Source: an uncultured Armatimonadota bacterium (GTDB taxonomy: Bacteria; Armatimonadota; Fimbriimonadia; Fimbriimonadales; Fimbriimonadaceae). From it: a stretch of DNA of 64,000 nucleotides. Below are positions 16,552 to 25,395 of this stretch, one piece after another. The position numbers and the translations under genes were made by a program. The DNA lies in contig CAIVDU010000056.1 of the NCBI GenBank assembly GCA_903904815.1, positions 1 to 64,000 of the forward strand. Reading direction: 5' to 3'. The notes beneath the pieces are model-generated. The model was given only the letters and a program-made list of their open reading frames with translations. It searched no databases and was not told the origin of the DNA. Positions within the stretch are counted from its first letter, which is position 1. Each line of letters begins with the position of its first letter.

Positions 16552-17397
16552 CTACTGTTGTTCCGGCAAAGCGGACGCTTTATCGGTTGCTGGGGCTTCC
16601 TCGGGGGCGAAGGGGAAGCAGAGTTGATCCAGGATGGTAGCGGGGAAACTTTCCTCGATACCGTAAGCCTCAGGCCACTCCTGGGGTAGGTGGTGCGTCC
16701 CGAACAAACGGTCTAGCCACGGGAAGGTTGAGGAGTAGTTGCGATTGATCGCCCCGGTTCTCGTGTGATGCCAGTGGTGGAATTTTGGTGTAGAGACAAG
16801 CCATTCGAGTGGACCGAAGCTCCACCGAAGATTGGCATGCACAAAGAAACTCCAGGTGGTACCAATCAACATGACGACCACGGGGACGCCAGTGGCGTTC
16901 AACGCACTCGTGGGACCGGCCAAACCAAGCGCGCACATCGGAATCAGGCCGCAGAAGCGGCTGAACACGAGGTCGAGAGGGTGAGCGCGGGTGTTCACCA
17001 AGAAGTCCATCTCTTCGGCGCTGTGATGTACCGCATGGAATCGCCACAGAAATGGTATCTGATGGCTCCAGCGATGACCCCAGTAGTAACCCGTCTCGCC
17101 CGCCAGCAAGCCGAGAATTGCTTTGACCCAGAACGGTTGTGCCGAGATGAAGTTCAGGAGTCCGCCGGGAAGGAGATGCAAGGCTGCCCATCCAAGCAGG
17201 CCGGCGGGGACGCTTAGGATGAGAGACGGCAGCAAGCTGTTGATGAAGTAGTAGCAAACGTCGATGCCGACCTGCTTTCGCAACGCCCGATGAGGCTGGA
17301 CAGCAAACCAATGCTCCAGCGGTACAAAGATGACCACTAAAATGGCCAACCATGCGGCCATCCGAAGGAGATCGACGAAGAACAAATTTGCTGTCAT
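16552..17397 (-). CDS. Fatty-acid hydroxylase / sterol desaturase family membrane protein
   Basis: The 281-aa integral-membrane di-iron enzyme has the histidine clusters HRWSH, HAVHHS and HHWHH, plus FFVHANLRW and LDRLFGTHH. Four hydrophobic stretches precede or surround them. The ATG at 17397 (MTANLFFVDLLR) is chosen because the longer frame has an unlikely Arg/His-rich start. The substrate is a lipid in known relatives; none can be inferred here. It converges with the secreted paralogue at 15713. Confidence 0.9.
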   Translation of the reverse strand: MTANLFFVDLLRMAAWLAILVVIFVPLEHWFAVQPHRALRKQVGIDVCYYFINSLLPSLILSVPAGLLGWAALHLLPGGLLNFISAQPFWVKAILGLLAGETGYYWGHRWSHQIPFLWRFHAVHHSAEEMDFLVNTRAHPLDLVFSRFCGLIPMCALGLAGPTSALNATGVPVVVMLIGTTWSFFVHANLRWSFGPLEWLVSTPKFHHWHHTRTGAINRNYSSTFPWLDRLFGTHHLPQEWPEAYGIEESFPATILDQLCFPFAPEEAPATDKASALPEQQ

Positions 17398-17688
17398 TAT
17401 CCTGAGTCTCCGATGCCTAGGATTCAGGCATCGCGTTGCGAAGTGCCCGCCATCATGGATGTACGGCGGCCGCGGGTGGAGACTGATTCGTGTCTCCGCA
17501 GTCCCCCTACCCAACTTGAGGAACCGCTAGGCCGATTCTTCCGGACTACAAACTGGCGACTTCATTAGGAGCGACTAAGAAAGAGCCCGGCGCAGAGTTT
17601 TATCTCCACCCGGGCCCATTGTATCGAACCTTAGCCAAGAAGAGGCAGTGCCTCTCTCAGCCTAAGGCGCGGTCATCGTAATCGCGCA

Positions 17689-18447
17689 TTAGCTGCGAGA
17701 CTTCTTGGACTGCGCGCGTCGGCGAGCAAAGATGCCGAATCCAGCAACGCCCATGAGCATAGCTACTCCGGAGCCCGTTTCAGGAACAGCTTTCATAGAA
17801 ACGCTGTCCAGCAATGCGAACGGAGGAACACCTTGGGGGCCTCCCGTTGCGAAGAAAGACAGGGTCTCCGTGGAGCTAGTCGCAGTGTAATCGAAGACCT
17901 GGTGCTGCCAGCCGCTAAAGGCGTGGGAAGCGTTGTTGATGGTGGCCGTGGTCTGCGTCTGTCCGCCGAGGCTTACTTGCCAAGCGTCATAAGTCGGACC
18001 CGTGAAACCAGACTGCTGAGCAGCTGCCCAATCAAAGCTCAGAGCATACGTGTGACCTGCGGTCAGTCCCGTGATCGTCTGAGTGATTGCAGCTTGCTGG
18101 AAAGCACTGTCCTGAGCGATGAAAGCGCCGCCAGTCGGGCTGTTGGTAAGGCCGTTGCTTGTGCCATTACCGGGACCGTGGAGGTACAGGTAGCCGTACT
18201 GACCGTTTGCGCCGCTGTTGTCTGCCGAACTCCCGCTGACGGTGCCGCCCTGTGGATTGAACAGGAACGTGTATCCGCCTGAAATCGACCAGCCGGTTGC
18301 AGAGGTGTTATAACCCAACTGACCGTTGCCAGTATTCGTTTCAAATCCACCGTTGGTGACCAACTCTGTCTGTGCAAAGCCCGCAGTGGGCAGGGCCGCG
18401 ACGAATCCGAGCGACGCAACCAAAACCAAAACTCTTTTCCGAATCAT
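17689..18447 (-). CDS. PEP-CTERM-like secreted protein
   Basis: The 252-aa product has an N-terminal signal peptide ending AALPTAGFAQT. The Gly/Ser/Thr/Asn-rich extracellular body opens with ELVTNGGFETN, like DUF642/PEP-CTERM carbohydrate-binding-type proteins. The C-terminus is VPETGSGVAMLMGVAGFGIF followed by ARRRAQSKK, a sorting signal (PEP-like motif, helix, basic cluster). The motif is VPETGSG rather than VPEP. An exosortase is needed, but none is in the window. Confidence 0.85.
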   Translation of the reverse strand: MIRKRVLVLVASLGFVAALPTAGFAQTELVTNGGFETNTGNGQLGYNTSATGWSISGGYTFLFNPQGGTVSGSSADNSGANGQYGYLYLHGPGNGTSNGLTNSPTGGAFIAQDSAFQQAAITQTITGLTAGHTYALSFDWAAAQQSGFTGPTYDAWQVSLGGQTQTTATINNASHAFSGWQHQVFDYTATSSTETLSFFATGGPQGVPPFALLDSVSMKAVPETGSGVAMLMGVAGFGIFARRRAQSKKSRS

Positions 18448-18987
18448 ATTAAGAATCTCCTGTCGAATACACCAATGTATCTAAAGCAACACTAAAAAAT
18501 CTATTTCACCCATTCGAGTGAAGCGAATATTCCATCCAGTCGATCGAGGGCCATGGCCTTCGTTTCGACCCAGGAAATAATAACTCATCTATTGAAACGT
18601 GACACCAAGTCCGTCGAGAACTTAACAACGATCTGGCATAACTACGTTGGAACAATAACCGAGCAACCATTTTTAACTGGGCAGGCTTGATTCCCGCTAG
18701 TCACATTTTTCGGTCGGCGTTGCTGAAAGCCCTGCGTCTCCGAGGAAAGGAGAAGTGCCACCTGGTAGAGCCAGGCGCGGCTGCAGACTAGCGAGACGAT
18801 GGACAGGGCGACGACCTTGTGTCGTTTCGAGCACGAAGCGCTCGTTCGAGCGTCAACCGTTAAAGTAGCCACACGTTTTTCATCGACCCTGTAACTTCCT
18901 GTCGGCGTCAGTAGTATTTAGCGGTAGGCACGATCGCCTACCTGATTCAAGGGTCGGTAGTAGAATTGGAATCGTTCCGAGGAATTT
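18448..18987. other. 540-bp intergenic region
   Basis: Divergent promoter region between the PEP-CTERM gene and the second secreted paralogue. I see a TAGAAT hexamer at 18961-18966 before the latter and no convincing ORF, tRNA or riboswitch; the centre (18640-18870) only carries short ORFs without RBS. Confidence 0.6.
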
Positions 18988-19704
18988 ATGAAGACGAAGT
19001 TTAATGCGCTTGGCGCTGCCATCGTGCTGTTGTCCGCGTCGGCACTCACATTTGCTGCCGTGGACGGACTGTCGGTCAAACGACAACCGAAAGAAGGTCA
19101 AGCGATCAAGCTTCGCCTTAAGGCCGAGTTGGAGATTGCGGGTCAACAGGCTACCTACACTGGCTTGGTTCAGCAAAAGGTCACCAAGGTCGAAACCGAC
19201 GGAACCTACACAGAAGAAGAGCAACAGGTCCAGGGCAAAGCGAAGTTCGGTGATCAAGAGATCGACGTGCCAGACACCGGCGCTCATCCGGTGGTCTACA
19301 ACGCAGACGGAAGCCTGAAGGAGATCAAGGGCGACGAGCAGACGGCTGGGGCAGCGTCGTACCGAATGACCAACCTCGGTGTCATTATCGACTCGGGCAA
19401 GCCTCTCGCGGTTGGCGACACCTGGACAGTCGAGATTAAAGCCGACTCCAAGACGGGAGCGGTCGCGGCTAAAGCCGAGTACAAAGTGCTCGCGGAAGAA
19501 AAGGTTGGAGATCTCGACACGATTAAGGTGAAGGCCACAATTAAGGAGTCGGAAGGCGCGGAACCTGCTTCGTCCGAAGGCACTTACTGGGTCGTAAAGA
19601 CCGACGGAACGTTGGCTAAGGCCGAAGTGAAGTGGTTGAACGCCCCGTTCCCTGGCGCTCCAGCGCCAATCACCGCCACCGTCTCAATGGTTCGCGAGAA
19701 CTAA
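18988..19704 (+). CDS. Secreted protein, paralogue of 15713-16429
   Basis: 238 aa, the same length as its paralogue, with a signal peptide (cleavage near ALTFAAVDG). The body is equally soluble, slightly more charged, and ends APAPITATVSMVREN. The regions AYRM(S/T)NL, KTGA(E/V)AAKAEYKVL and PASSEGT are nearly identical, so the duplication is recent or constrained. The RBS (CCGAGG) and -10-like TAGAAT lie at the same distances. No function is recognised. Confidence 0.8.
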   Translation: MKTKFNALGAAIVLLSASALTFAAVDGLSVKRQPKEGQAIKLRLKAELEIAGQQATYTGLVQQKVTKVETDGTYTEEEQQVQGKAKFGDQEIDVPDTGAHPVVYNADGSLKEIKGDEQTAGAASYRMTNLGVIIDSGKPLAVGDTWTVEIKADSKTGAVAAKAEYKVLAEEKVGDLDTIKVKATIKESEGAEPASSEGTYWVVKTDGTLAKAEVKWLNAPFPGAPAPITATVSMVREN

Positions 19705-19727
19705 GCATCCAACGGTTGCCGTGATAG

Positions 19728-19776
19728 GCCCTGAAGGGGGATTTATTTCGCCCCTTCAGGGCTCTTTTGTTTTTGC
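19728..19776 (+). terminator. Strong rho-independent terminator
   Basis: Stem GCCCTGAAGGGG / CCCCTTCAGGGC followed by a T-rich tract (TCTTTTGTTTTT), about 25 bp after the second paralogue's stop. Confidence 0.9.
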
Positions 19777-19954
19777 GCTGACGGTTTCCAGGGTTCCACC
19801 CTACGCTAATTATAGGTCGCCCCCTTGAGGCTAGCAGCCTAAGAGTTGGGGCACGGACCGCGAACCCTTCAGGGTCATTATCCGCCTGCCGGGCCGCCGA
19901 AGTGGAGAAGAATCTCCTCCGGTACCGCTAACCCCAACCAGCCAACCGCGGACC

Positions 19955-20542
19955 CTACCGTCGTTTGGTCTTTCTGAGTTTGAAGCAGTTCCGGCAGCGG
20001 GCTTCGTAGCTTTCGGTCGCGCCGATGAGGATGATGGGGTCGTCTCGGTGGACGGGCTCTCCGTCAATCATTCGGTACGTATGGCTCGCGGGGGCGCCGC
20101 ACTTCATGCAGATTGCGCGCAGTTTGATTACCTCGTCAGCCAGGGCAAGCAGTCTTGGCATTGGGCCAAAGGGCTCGCGGCGGAAGTCTTGATCGAGACC
20201 CGCGCAGACCACGGAAACGCCCCGGTCAGCGAGATCCATCGCGAGGTCAGCGAGTGAATTATCGAAGAACTGCGCCTCCTCGACCAACACCATTTCAGTT
20301 TCAGGATCGATTTTTTGTCGCAGATCCGAGGTGGACTTGACAGCAATCGCCTCATGTTTGACGCCCATGTGGGTGACGACCATTGAGGCGTGATAGCGAT
20401 CGTCAATGACCGGTTTGAATACCTGGACCTTTTTCTTCGCGTAGAGCGCTCGTCTGGCCAATCGAATCAGCTCTTCGCTCTTGCCGGCGAACATGCTTCC
20501 GCAAACGATGGTGAGCGAACCGAGAGGCTTATTCGTTTTCAT
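19955..20542 (-). CDS. tdk: Thymidine kinase (type II)
   Basis: The 195-aa kinase phosphorylates thymidine in the salvage pathway. P-loop CGSMFAGKSEELIR is near residues 14-27; LVEEAQFFD and VVCAGLDQDFRREPF mark the active site. The lasso loop has zinc-binding Cys pairs (CMKCG and CRNC). The stop-start junction overlaps the FmdB gene by 4 bp. Confidence 0.97.
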   Translation of the reverse strand: MKTNKPLGSLTIVCGSMFAGKSEELIRLARRALYAKKKVQVFKPVIDDRYHASMVVTHMGVKHEAIAVKSTSDLRQKIDPETEMVLVEEAQFFDNSLADLAMDLADRGVSVVCAGLDQDFRREPFGPMPRLLALADEVIKLRAICMKCGAPASHTYRMIDGEPVHRDDPIILIGATESYEARCRNCFKLRKTKRR

Positions 20543-20865
20543 TCGTCGTCACCCTCTCCGGCCATGTCAGCCTCAAATAGCTGTTCCATCTCGTCGGAAA
20601 CGTCTTCGTCCATCGCCTTGCCCATCTCTTTCATGACTTCGCGGACTTCCGACGGACTTCCGGGTTCACCCATCGTTTCGAGTCGATCCGCGAGGGCGTC
20701 GATGCGATCGTCTTCGTTGCGATAGCGGGCGAATCGGCTGACAAGTTTGGAAGTCTCGCGGCTGCCACAGTGAGGGCACTTTTCGTCATCTGGCTCGGCT
20801 GTCATTCCCACAAGCGCGGAAAACTTTCGGCTGCAGGATTGGCAACGATACTCATAAACGGGCAC
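20539..20865 (-). CDS. FmdB-type zinc ribbon protein
   Basis: The 108-aa protein has an N-terminal FmdB zinc ribbon: MPVYEYRCQSCSRKFSA, then CPHCGS. The remainder is an acidic helical tail. FmdB-like proteins are small putative regulators of unclear role. It is in a two-gene unit with tdk (4-bp overlap). Confidence 0.9.
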   Translation of the reverse strand: MPVYEYRCQSCSRKFSALVGMTAEPDDEKCPHCGSRETSKLVSRFARYRNEDDRIDALADRLETMGEPGSPSEVREVMKEMGKAMDEDVSDEMEQLFEADMAGEGDDE

Positions 20866-20957
20866 GGGAAAAGGCTACCGCAATAGTCCGCGGTCCGAAT
20901 CGAGGAATTGATTGGCGGTTGCTAGGTAGAATAGGGCTTCTACCGCTTGAGAAGCCG

Positions 20958-22772
20958 ATGAGCAGTTCAAAAAACGTACGCGGCCGCAGGTCGCGCCGCT
21001 CCCAGGATTCTGCGCCCGAAAACCTGAACGGAAACCACCGAGGGACCTCCGGGCACAAAGAAATCATCGTCAATGTCTCCAACCGCGAGACCAGGATCGC
21101 CCTCCTTGAAGACGGGCAACTCATGGAGTATCGAGTCGAACGCGAAGAGCGTGTTGTCGGATCGATCTTCAAGGGAATCGTGCAGAACGTCCTTACCGGG
21201 ATGGATGCAGCGTTTGTGGATATCGGCTTAGAACGAAATGCCTACCTGAGCATTGCCGATATCGTTCCTGAAGAGGGGGGCAACGACAACAGTCCCGCCT
21301 CGATGCGTCGCAGCGAACTGCGACGACGCAAGATCAAGGATCTCCTGAAACCGGGCCAGCAGGTCATGGTGCAGGTCACGAAGGGGCCTCGCGGCACGAA
21401 AGGTGCGCGTGTTAGCACGCGAATCGCTCTGCCCGGTCGTTATGTGGTTTTGATGCCGGAAGGGTCATCAGTCGGCGTAAGCCGCAAGATCGAAGATCGT
21501 TCCGAACGAGAGCGCCTTCGCAAGATCGGAGATCGAATCATTCCTGAAGGATTTGGCCTCATTCTTCGCACCGAGTGCGAAGGACGAACCGAGCAGGAGT
21601 TGCTCGCCGACGTCGCTTACTTGAAGCATCTTTGGGCAGACGTCCTGAAGAACTCGAAGCGACAACGCGCCCCAGCCAGTGTCCACAAGGACCAGACACT
21701 TTTGTTCAGAACTGTTCGAGACATGTTCGGTGAGAACATTCAGCGCATGGTGATCGACGATCCAGATGAGTACGAGAAGGTACACCTGGTTGCATCGATG
21801 GTTGCCCCGAGCCTTCGAGACAAGATTTCGCTGTACGACAAAGACGCCCCTATTTTCGATCACTACGGAATCGAACGAGAACTTGAGCGCATCATGCAGC
21901 ACAAAGTTCCGCTTCGCTCCGGTGGTTACCTTGTGGTGGACGAGATGGAAGCGCTCACCGCGATCGATGTCAACACTGGCAAGCAGGTGGGAAGCGTCTC
22001 TCTTAACGACACCATTCTGAAGGCGAACCTTGAGGCCTCCGACGAGATTCTCCGCCAACTGCGTCTCCGAGACATGGGTGGAATCATCGTTTGTGACTTC
22101 ATCGACATGGAAGGTGAGGCAGATCGCAAGAAGGTGCTAGAGCACTTTACGAACGGTTTGGCGAGAGATCGGGCGCGGACCCGAGTGGGAAGAATCTCCT
22201 CACTTGGCCTTGTCGAGTTGACCCGAAAGCGCACCGGCGAGTCGGTCACCCAAGAAATCACTGAGATCTGTCCGATGTGTACGGGAGTAGGTCGCATTGC
22301 GAGCAAGGACACCGTAAGCCTTTGGATCGAGCGCGACATGTGGCGCAAGATCCATGAGGCTGGAAACGCGTTCTTGGTCGAGTGCCATCCCAGTGTCGTT
22401 GAGGCACTGATCGGTCTCGATGGCGAGAACGTCGAAGAGCTTGAGCACGAAATGCGTCGAGGAATTTACATCCGAGCCAATTTCGACATGGAGTACGAAG
22501 AGTACGAGATCCGCTCGGGCACTATTGACGAGTTCGACGCAATCGTCATGGGATACAAGAGAGCCCAGGTTCTTGAGTGCAACGTTCGCCGATCGTCGTT
22601 CGAAAACGCCAACAAAGTTGTCGGTTGGACCGATGGCGGGTTCTACCTCGAACTCCTGGACGGTTCCAGCTACATTGGCGGACGGGCAAAGGTCTGCCTG
22701 CAAGACATCCGACGGTCCTATGCGGTCGCCGATGTGATTCTGCCAAGTCCGACGATTGCCGGTCGAAGCTAG
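20958..22772 (+). CDS. rng: Ribonuclease G/E family endoribonuclease
   Basis: The 604-aa single-strand-specific endoribonuclease acts in rRNA maturation and mRNA decay. A basic N-terminal tail precedes the S1 domain (about 75-175; GSIFKGIVQNVLTGMDAAFVDIG). The 5'-sensor/RNase-H-like region and catalytic DNase-I-like part include LTAIDVNTGK and GGIIVCDFIDM. The Zn-link CPMCTGVGRI holds dimers. It lacks the long scaffold C-terminus of RNase E, so the RNase G type fits better. The ATG at 20958 gives a basic leader; the TTG at 20919 is less likely. A TAGAAT lies 20 bp upstream. Confidence 0.95.
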   Translation: MSSSKNVRGRRSRRSQDSAPENLNGNHRGTSGHKEIIVNVSNRETRIALLEDGQLMEYRVEREERVVGSIFKGIVQNVLTGMDAAFVDIGLERNAYLSIADIVPEEGGNDNSPASMRRSELRRRKIKDLLKPGQQVMVQVTKGPRGTKGARVSTRIALPGRYVVLMPEGSSVGVSRKIEDRSERERLRKIGDRIIPEGFGLILRTECEGRTEQELLADVAYLKHLWADVLKNSKRQRAPASVHKDQTLLFRTVRDMFGENIQRMVIDDPDEYEKVHLVASMVAPSLRDKISLYDKDAPIFDHYGIERELERIMQHKVPLRSGGYLVVDEMEALTAIDVNTGKQVGSVSLNDTILKANLEASDEILRQLRLRDMGGIIVCDFIDMEGEADRKKVLEHFTNGLARDRARTRVGRISSLGLVELTRKRTGESVTQEITEICPMCTGVGRIASKDTVSLWIERDMWRKIHEAGNAFLVECHPSVVEALIGLDGENVEELEHEMRRGIYIRANFDMEYEEYEIRSGTIDEFDAIVMGYKRAQVLECNVRRSSFENANKVVGWTDGGFYLELLDGSSYIGGRAKVCLQDIRRSYAVADVILPSPTIAGRS

Positions 22773-22872
22773 GAACGCAATTGGTTATGAGGGGCTCTTT
22801 TGGGCTCCTCTGATCCATTCGACCTAAGGTCGAACTTCTTATTCGCTTACCGCGTCACGATAGGCAGCATCG

Positions 22873-23472
22873 ATGCGACAGTTTCGCGTTCACCGAATAG
22901 ACTCGCTCAAACAAGGCGCGACCGGATTCTTACTGGTCGGGGGCGTTGTCCTGGTCATGATCACTTCGGTTTTGATGATCATGTTCGCAATGGGAGGCGT
23001 GTTTCGGGGCACTTACAGCCGTGACCCGCTTTCTGGAAAGATCACCGATGCGGGGACACTCAATTTTGTCCCGATCACCTTTGTCTTCTTTACGCTAGGC
23101 ATTGTGATGATCTTGGGCGCTGTATTGTACGGACTCTTTGTGTCCGCAACGGAGCGATCTGGCCCTCGCCGGTCTCATCCAGTCAAAGTCTTGGCGAAGT
23201 ACGCATTCAACCGTGAAGGGAACATGCTGGTTTCGGCCTGGGAGATCGAAGGATGCGGCAACCCTCGGTTTTATGTTCGTCTGGACTTTGGGGCCGAGAT
23301 GGGAACGTTAGAATGCGAGTGCTCGGAGCAAGTATTCAATCAGTGTGGTGAGGGGATGACCGGCATGGCTGACCTCCAAGGAAAGTGGGTGGGATCGTTT
23401 GTGCCAACGATTGGCAGCCAATTCCGAAGCGAGTACATTGCGGACGACGCGTTACCGCCTCGGGGTCGGTAG
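22873..23472 (+). CDS. Two-helix membrane protein with cytoplasmic domain, unknown
   Basis: 199 aa. Two transmembrane helices (about residues 18-42 and 70-92) flank a short loop, then a soluble C-terminal domain of about 100 residues with four Cys (GCGNPRFY, LECECSEQV, CGEG). No family is recognised. It lies 100 bp after RNase G on the same strand, with a weak GC-rich hairpin between them. Confidence 0.65.
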   Translation: MRQFRVHRIDSLKQGATGFLLVGGVVLVMITSVLMIMFAMGGVFRGTYSRDPLSGKITDAGTLNFVPITFVFFTLGIVMILGAVLYGLFVSATERSGPRRSHPVKVLAKYAFNREGNMLVSAWEIEGCGNPRFYVRLDFGAEMGTLECECSEQVFNQCGEGMTGMADLQGKWVGSFVPTIGSQFRSEYIADDALPPRGR

Positions 23473-23606
23473 GCATCTCCATACTTTCGAGTCGCATAGC
23501 CAGCTAGTTGCGTTCTGCGGGGTCGTAGATCCACCGAAATCTTGCCAGTATCGGTAACTCTTTCGAATCCGATGGGCATTGTCCCAACAAAACTGTTCGA
23601 CAGGGC

Positions 23607-23612
23607 TATAAT
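23607..23612 (+). promoter_or_regulatory. -10-like TATAAT placed 10 bp before a start codon
   Basis: A consensus TATAAT ends 10 bp before the ATG at 23623, so transcription would begin only a few bases before the start codon: a leaderless or nearly leaderless transcript. Confidence 0.5.
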
Positions 23613-23622
23613 TCGGACTCAC

Positions 23623-24231
23623 ATGGCGGATGTCGAACAGGTCTGGAAGCAATCACTGCCCGTCATCATTCAGCAGGTGAGCGGACGAGGTGTTTGGGCA
23701 GCGCTCAATGCGGTCCGCCCGATCACGCTTGAGGACAATGTTCTCATCGTTGGAATCACCGCTGGTGATAGCGAGCTTGCGGGCCATTTGCGACTTCCGG
23801 CAACCAAGCGGCTCATGGACATGACCATCTCCAAGGTTCTTGGAGTCGCGGCCACCGTGAGAGTCATCGATGGCGTCACGATGGCGGACTACGACGTCGT
23901 AAAACGTCGCGACGCCGAGCGCCGACGTCTCCAAGAAGCCGAACTCACGAAGATGCGGGCAGAAATGACCGCCAAGACGAGTTGGGACGCGGTTTACGAA
24001 CAGTTAGCCCGCCGATTTGCCGCGGTGACCAATAAGTCCTTGCCGCAAAACAAGGCCCGATTCTTTGAGGAAGCAGTGGCTTTGATTGCGGAAGCCCGAC
24101 AGAGCCAAGCGCAGTGGGACGACATGGGGGAAAGAAACTTTGCCCGATGCTTGGAGCGGCTTGCCCAGTACGTCGAAATGCCAAGCACGTTAGTCGCGGT
24201 CGAAGTTCTGCACAAATCCGGAGAGCTTTAA
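23623..24231 (+). CDS. Protein with DnaA domain-I-like N-terminus, unknown
   Basis: The 202-aa protein begins MADVEQVWKQSLPVIIQQV, then TLEDNVLIVGITAGDSELAGHL and KVLGVAATVRV. This is the layout of DnaA domain I, a KH-like protein-interaction module. The C-terminal half is helical and charged (KRRDAERRRLQEAELTKM), possibly a coiled coil. No AAA+ or DNA-binding domain follows, so it is not DnaA. The resemblance is by pattern only. It is 3 bp from the MBL phosphodiesterase start, likely one operon. Confidence 0.6.
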   Translation: MADVEQVWKQSLPVIIQQVSGRGVWAALNAVRPITLEDNVLIVGITAGDSELAGHLRLPATKRLMDMTISKVLGVAATVRVIDGVTMADYDVVKRRDAERRRLQEAELTKMRAEMTAKTSWDAVYEQLARRFAAVTNKSLPQNKARFFEEAVALIAEARQSQAQWDDMGERNFARCLERLAQYVEMPSTLVAVEVLHKSGEL

Positions 24232-24234
24232 GAC

Positions 24235-24996
24235 TTGCCTCAGGCAACGATACTCGGATCTGGGACGAGCAATGGCGTTCCGATGTTGGGCGTCACTTAC
24301 TCGTCTGAGTTTCTAGCGAATCCGAAGAATCACCGTTCGAGAGCGTCTCTGCTTTTGGAAGGACCAGGAGGCAATGTTCTTGTCGACTGTCCCCCGGAAA
24401 TGCGGCTCCAACTGACGGGGGCCGGGATCAAGTCCGTGGAGTCCGTGATCGTGACGCATGCCCATGCAGACCACGTCATGGGGATGGACGATCTCAGATC
24501 GCTTTGCATTCTGGAACAACGATCGATTCCGATCTACACCCTTCCCGTTCACCAAGAGGACATTCGGCGCATCTACCCATATGCATTTCGAGAGCCGCCT
24601 CTCGGGGTGGCTTATCCAAAGTTCGACCTGTACGATGCCTCTCCCGTCCTCAACCTCGGTGGCATGGAGATTCGCACTTTTGTTGTGCTGCACGGAAAAG
24701 TTCCAGTCATCGGAATCCGAGTCAACGACATGGCGTATATCACGGACGTCAGTTTTATTCCGCCGGAGGTCGAAGAGCAGCTTCAGGGGCTAGACGTCTT
24801 GATCGTCGACGCGGTCAGAAGGGCTCCACACCCCAATCACTTCCATTTGGACAAGGCCATCGAGGTCGGAAGGTCGCTCGGAGCAAAAAAAGTCGTGCTA
24901 ACCCATCTGAGTCATGACTACGACCACGACGTGACGAACGCAGAACTTCCGCCCGGCTTTGAATTGGCCTTCGACGGCATGAAGCTGGAGATATAA
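24235..24996 (+). CDS. MBL-fold phosphodiesterase (PhnP-like)
   Basis: The 253-aa metallo-beta-lactamase-fold hydrolase has the metal site VTHAHADHVMGMDDLR and C-terminal motifs YITDVSF, DAVRRAPHPNHFHLD and TLSHDYDHD-like (LTHLSHDYDH). The N-terminal LGSGTSNGVPMLG matches PhnP, the phosphoribosyl cyclic phosphate diesterase. Without phosphonate genes nearby, a general cyclic-phosphate or tRNase-Z-like role is equally possible. TTG start 3 bp after the previous stop. Confidence 0.88.
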   Translation: MPQATILGSGTSNGVPMLGVTYSSEFLANPKNHRSRASLLLEGPGGNVLVDCPPEMRLQLTGAGIKSVESVIVTHAHADHVMGMDDLRSLCILEQRSIPIYTLPVHQEDIRRIYPYAFREPPLGVAYPKFDLYDASPVLNLGGMEIRTFVVLHGKVPVIGIRVNDMAYITDVSFIPPEVEEQLQGLDVLIVDAVRRAPHPNHFHLDKAIEVGRSLGAKKVVLTHLSHDYDHDVTNAELPPGFELAFDGMKLEI

Positions 24997-25143
24997 TTAA
25001 TGCGGCTCTGGTCGCAAGAACTGATAGGTTACTCCAGGTTTTCTTACGAGAATCTTCGCAAATGCTGGTAGGTTTGCCTACTGAATCGGAAAAATGAACC
25101 GAATATTCACAATGGCTCGTGAGTGGGCCGGAGAAGATTTATC

Positions 25144-25383
25144 ATGGCAAAAGTCGCAGGTGGATTAGCTGCTCTCGTAGCGTTATTTGCGGGTCTTTTT
25201 GCGAAGGTGGAGCCCGTACTTTGCCTAGAGCGCGCGACCCTGGCGTTTATACTGGGTTGGGTTGGTGGCCAGGTATGGCACCTAATGATTGGAGCTGTAA
25301 CTCCGACGTCTTCGAAACTGGGTACGGTGGAACAGGAAACTGGCCATCCGGAACCACATTCCGGCGTCGGTGGTACGAATTAA
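25144..25383 (+). CDS. Small membrane protein upstream of a sigma factor, unknown
   Basis: 79 aa: hydrophobic residues 4-21 (VAGGLAALVALFAGLFA) and 32-50 (ATLAFILGWVGGQVWHLMIG), then a polar tail. It precedes the FliA/WhiG-type sigma factor by 12 bp, so the two are probably co-transcribed. A role in anchoring or inhibiting the sigma factor would be speculative. Confidence 0.55.
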   Translation: MAKVAGGLAALVALFAGLFAKVEPVLCLERATLAFILGWVGGQVWHLMIGAVTPTSSKLGTVEQETGHPEPHSGVGGTN

Positions 25384-25395
25384 CGAGGAGAACTG

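Noticed and set aside
18640-18870. Possible riboswitch-like or small-ORF region
   Set aside because: Compared with c-di-GMP-I and other common aptamer cores; the conserved loop bases are not present.
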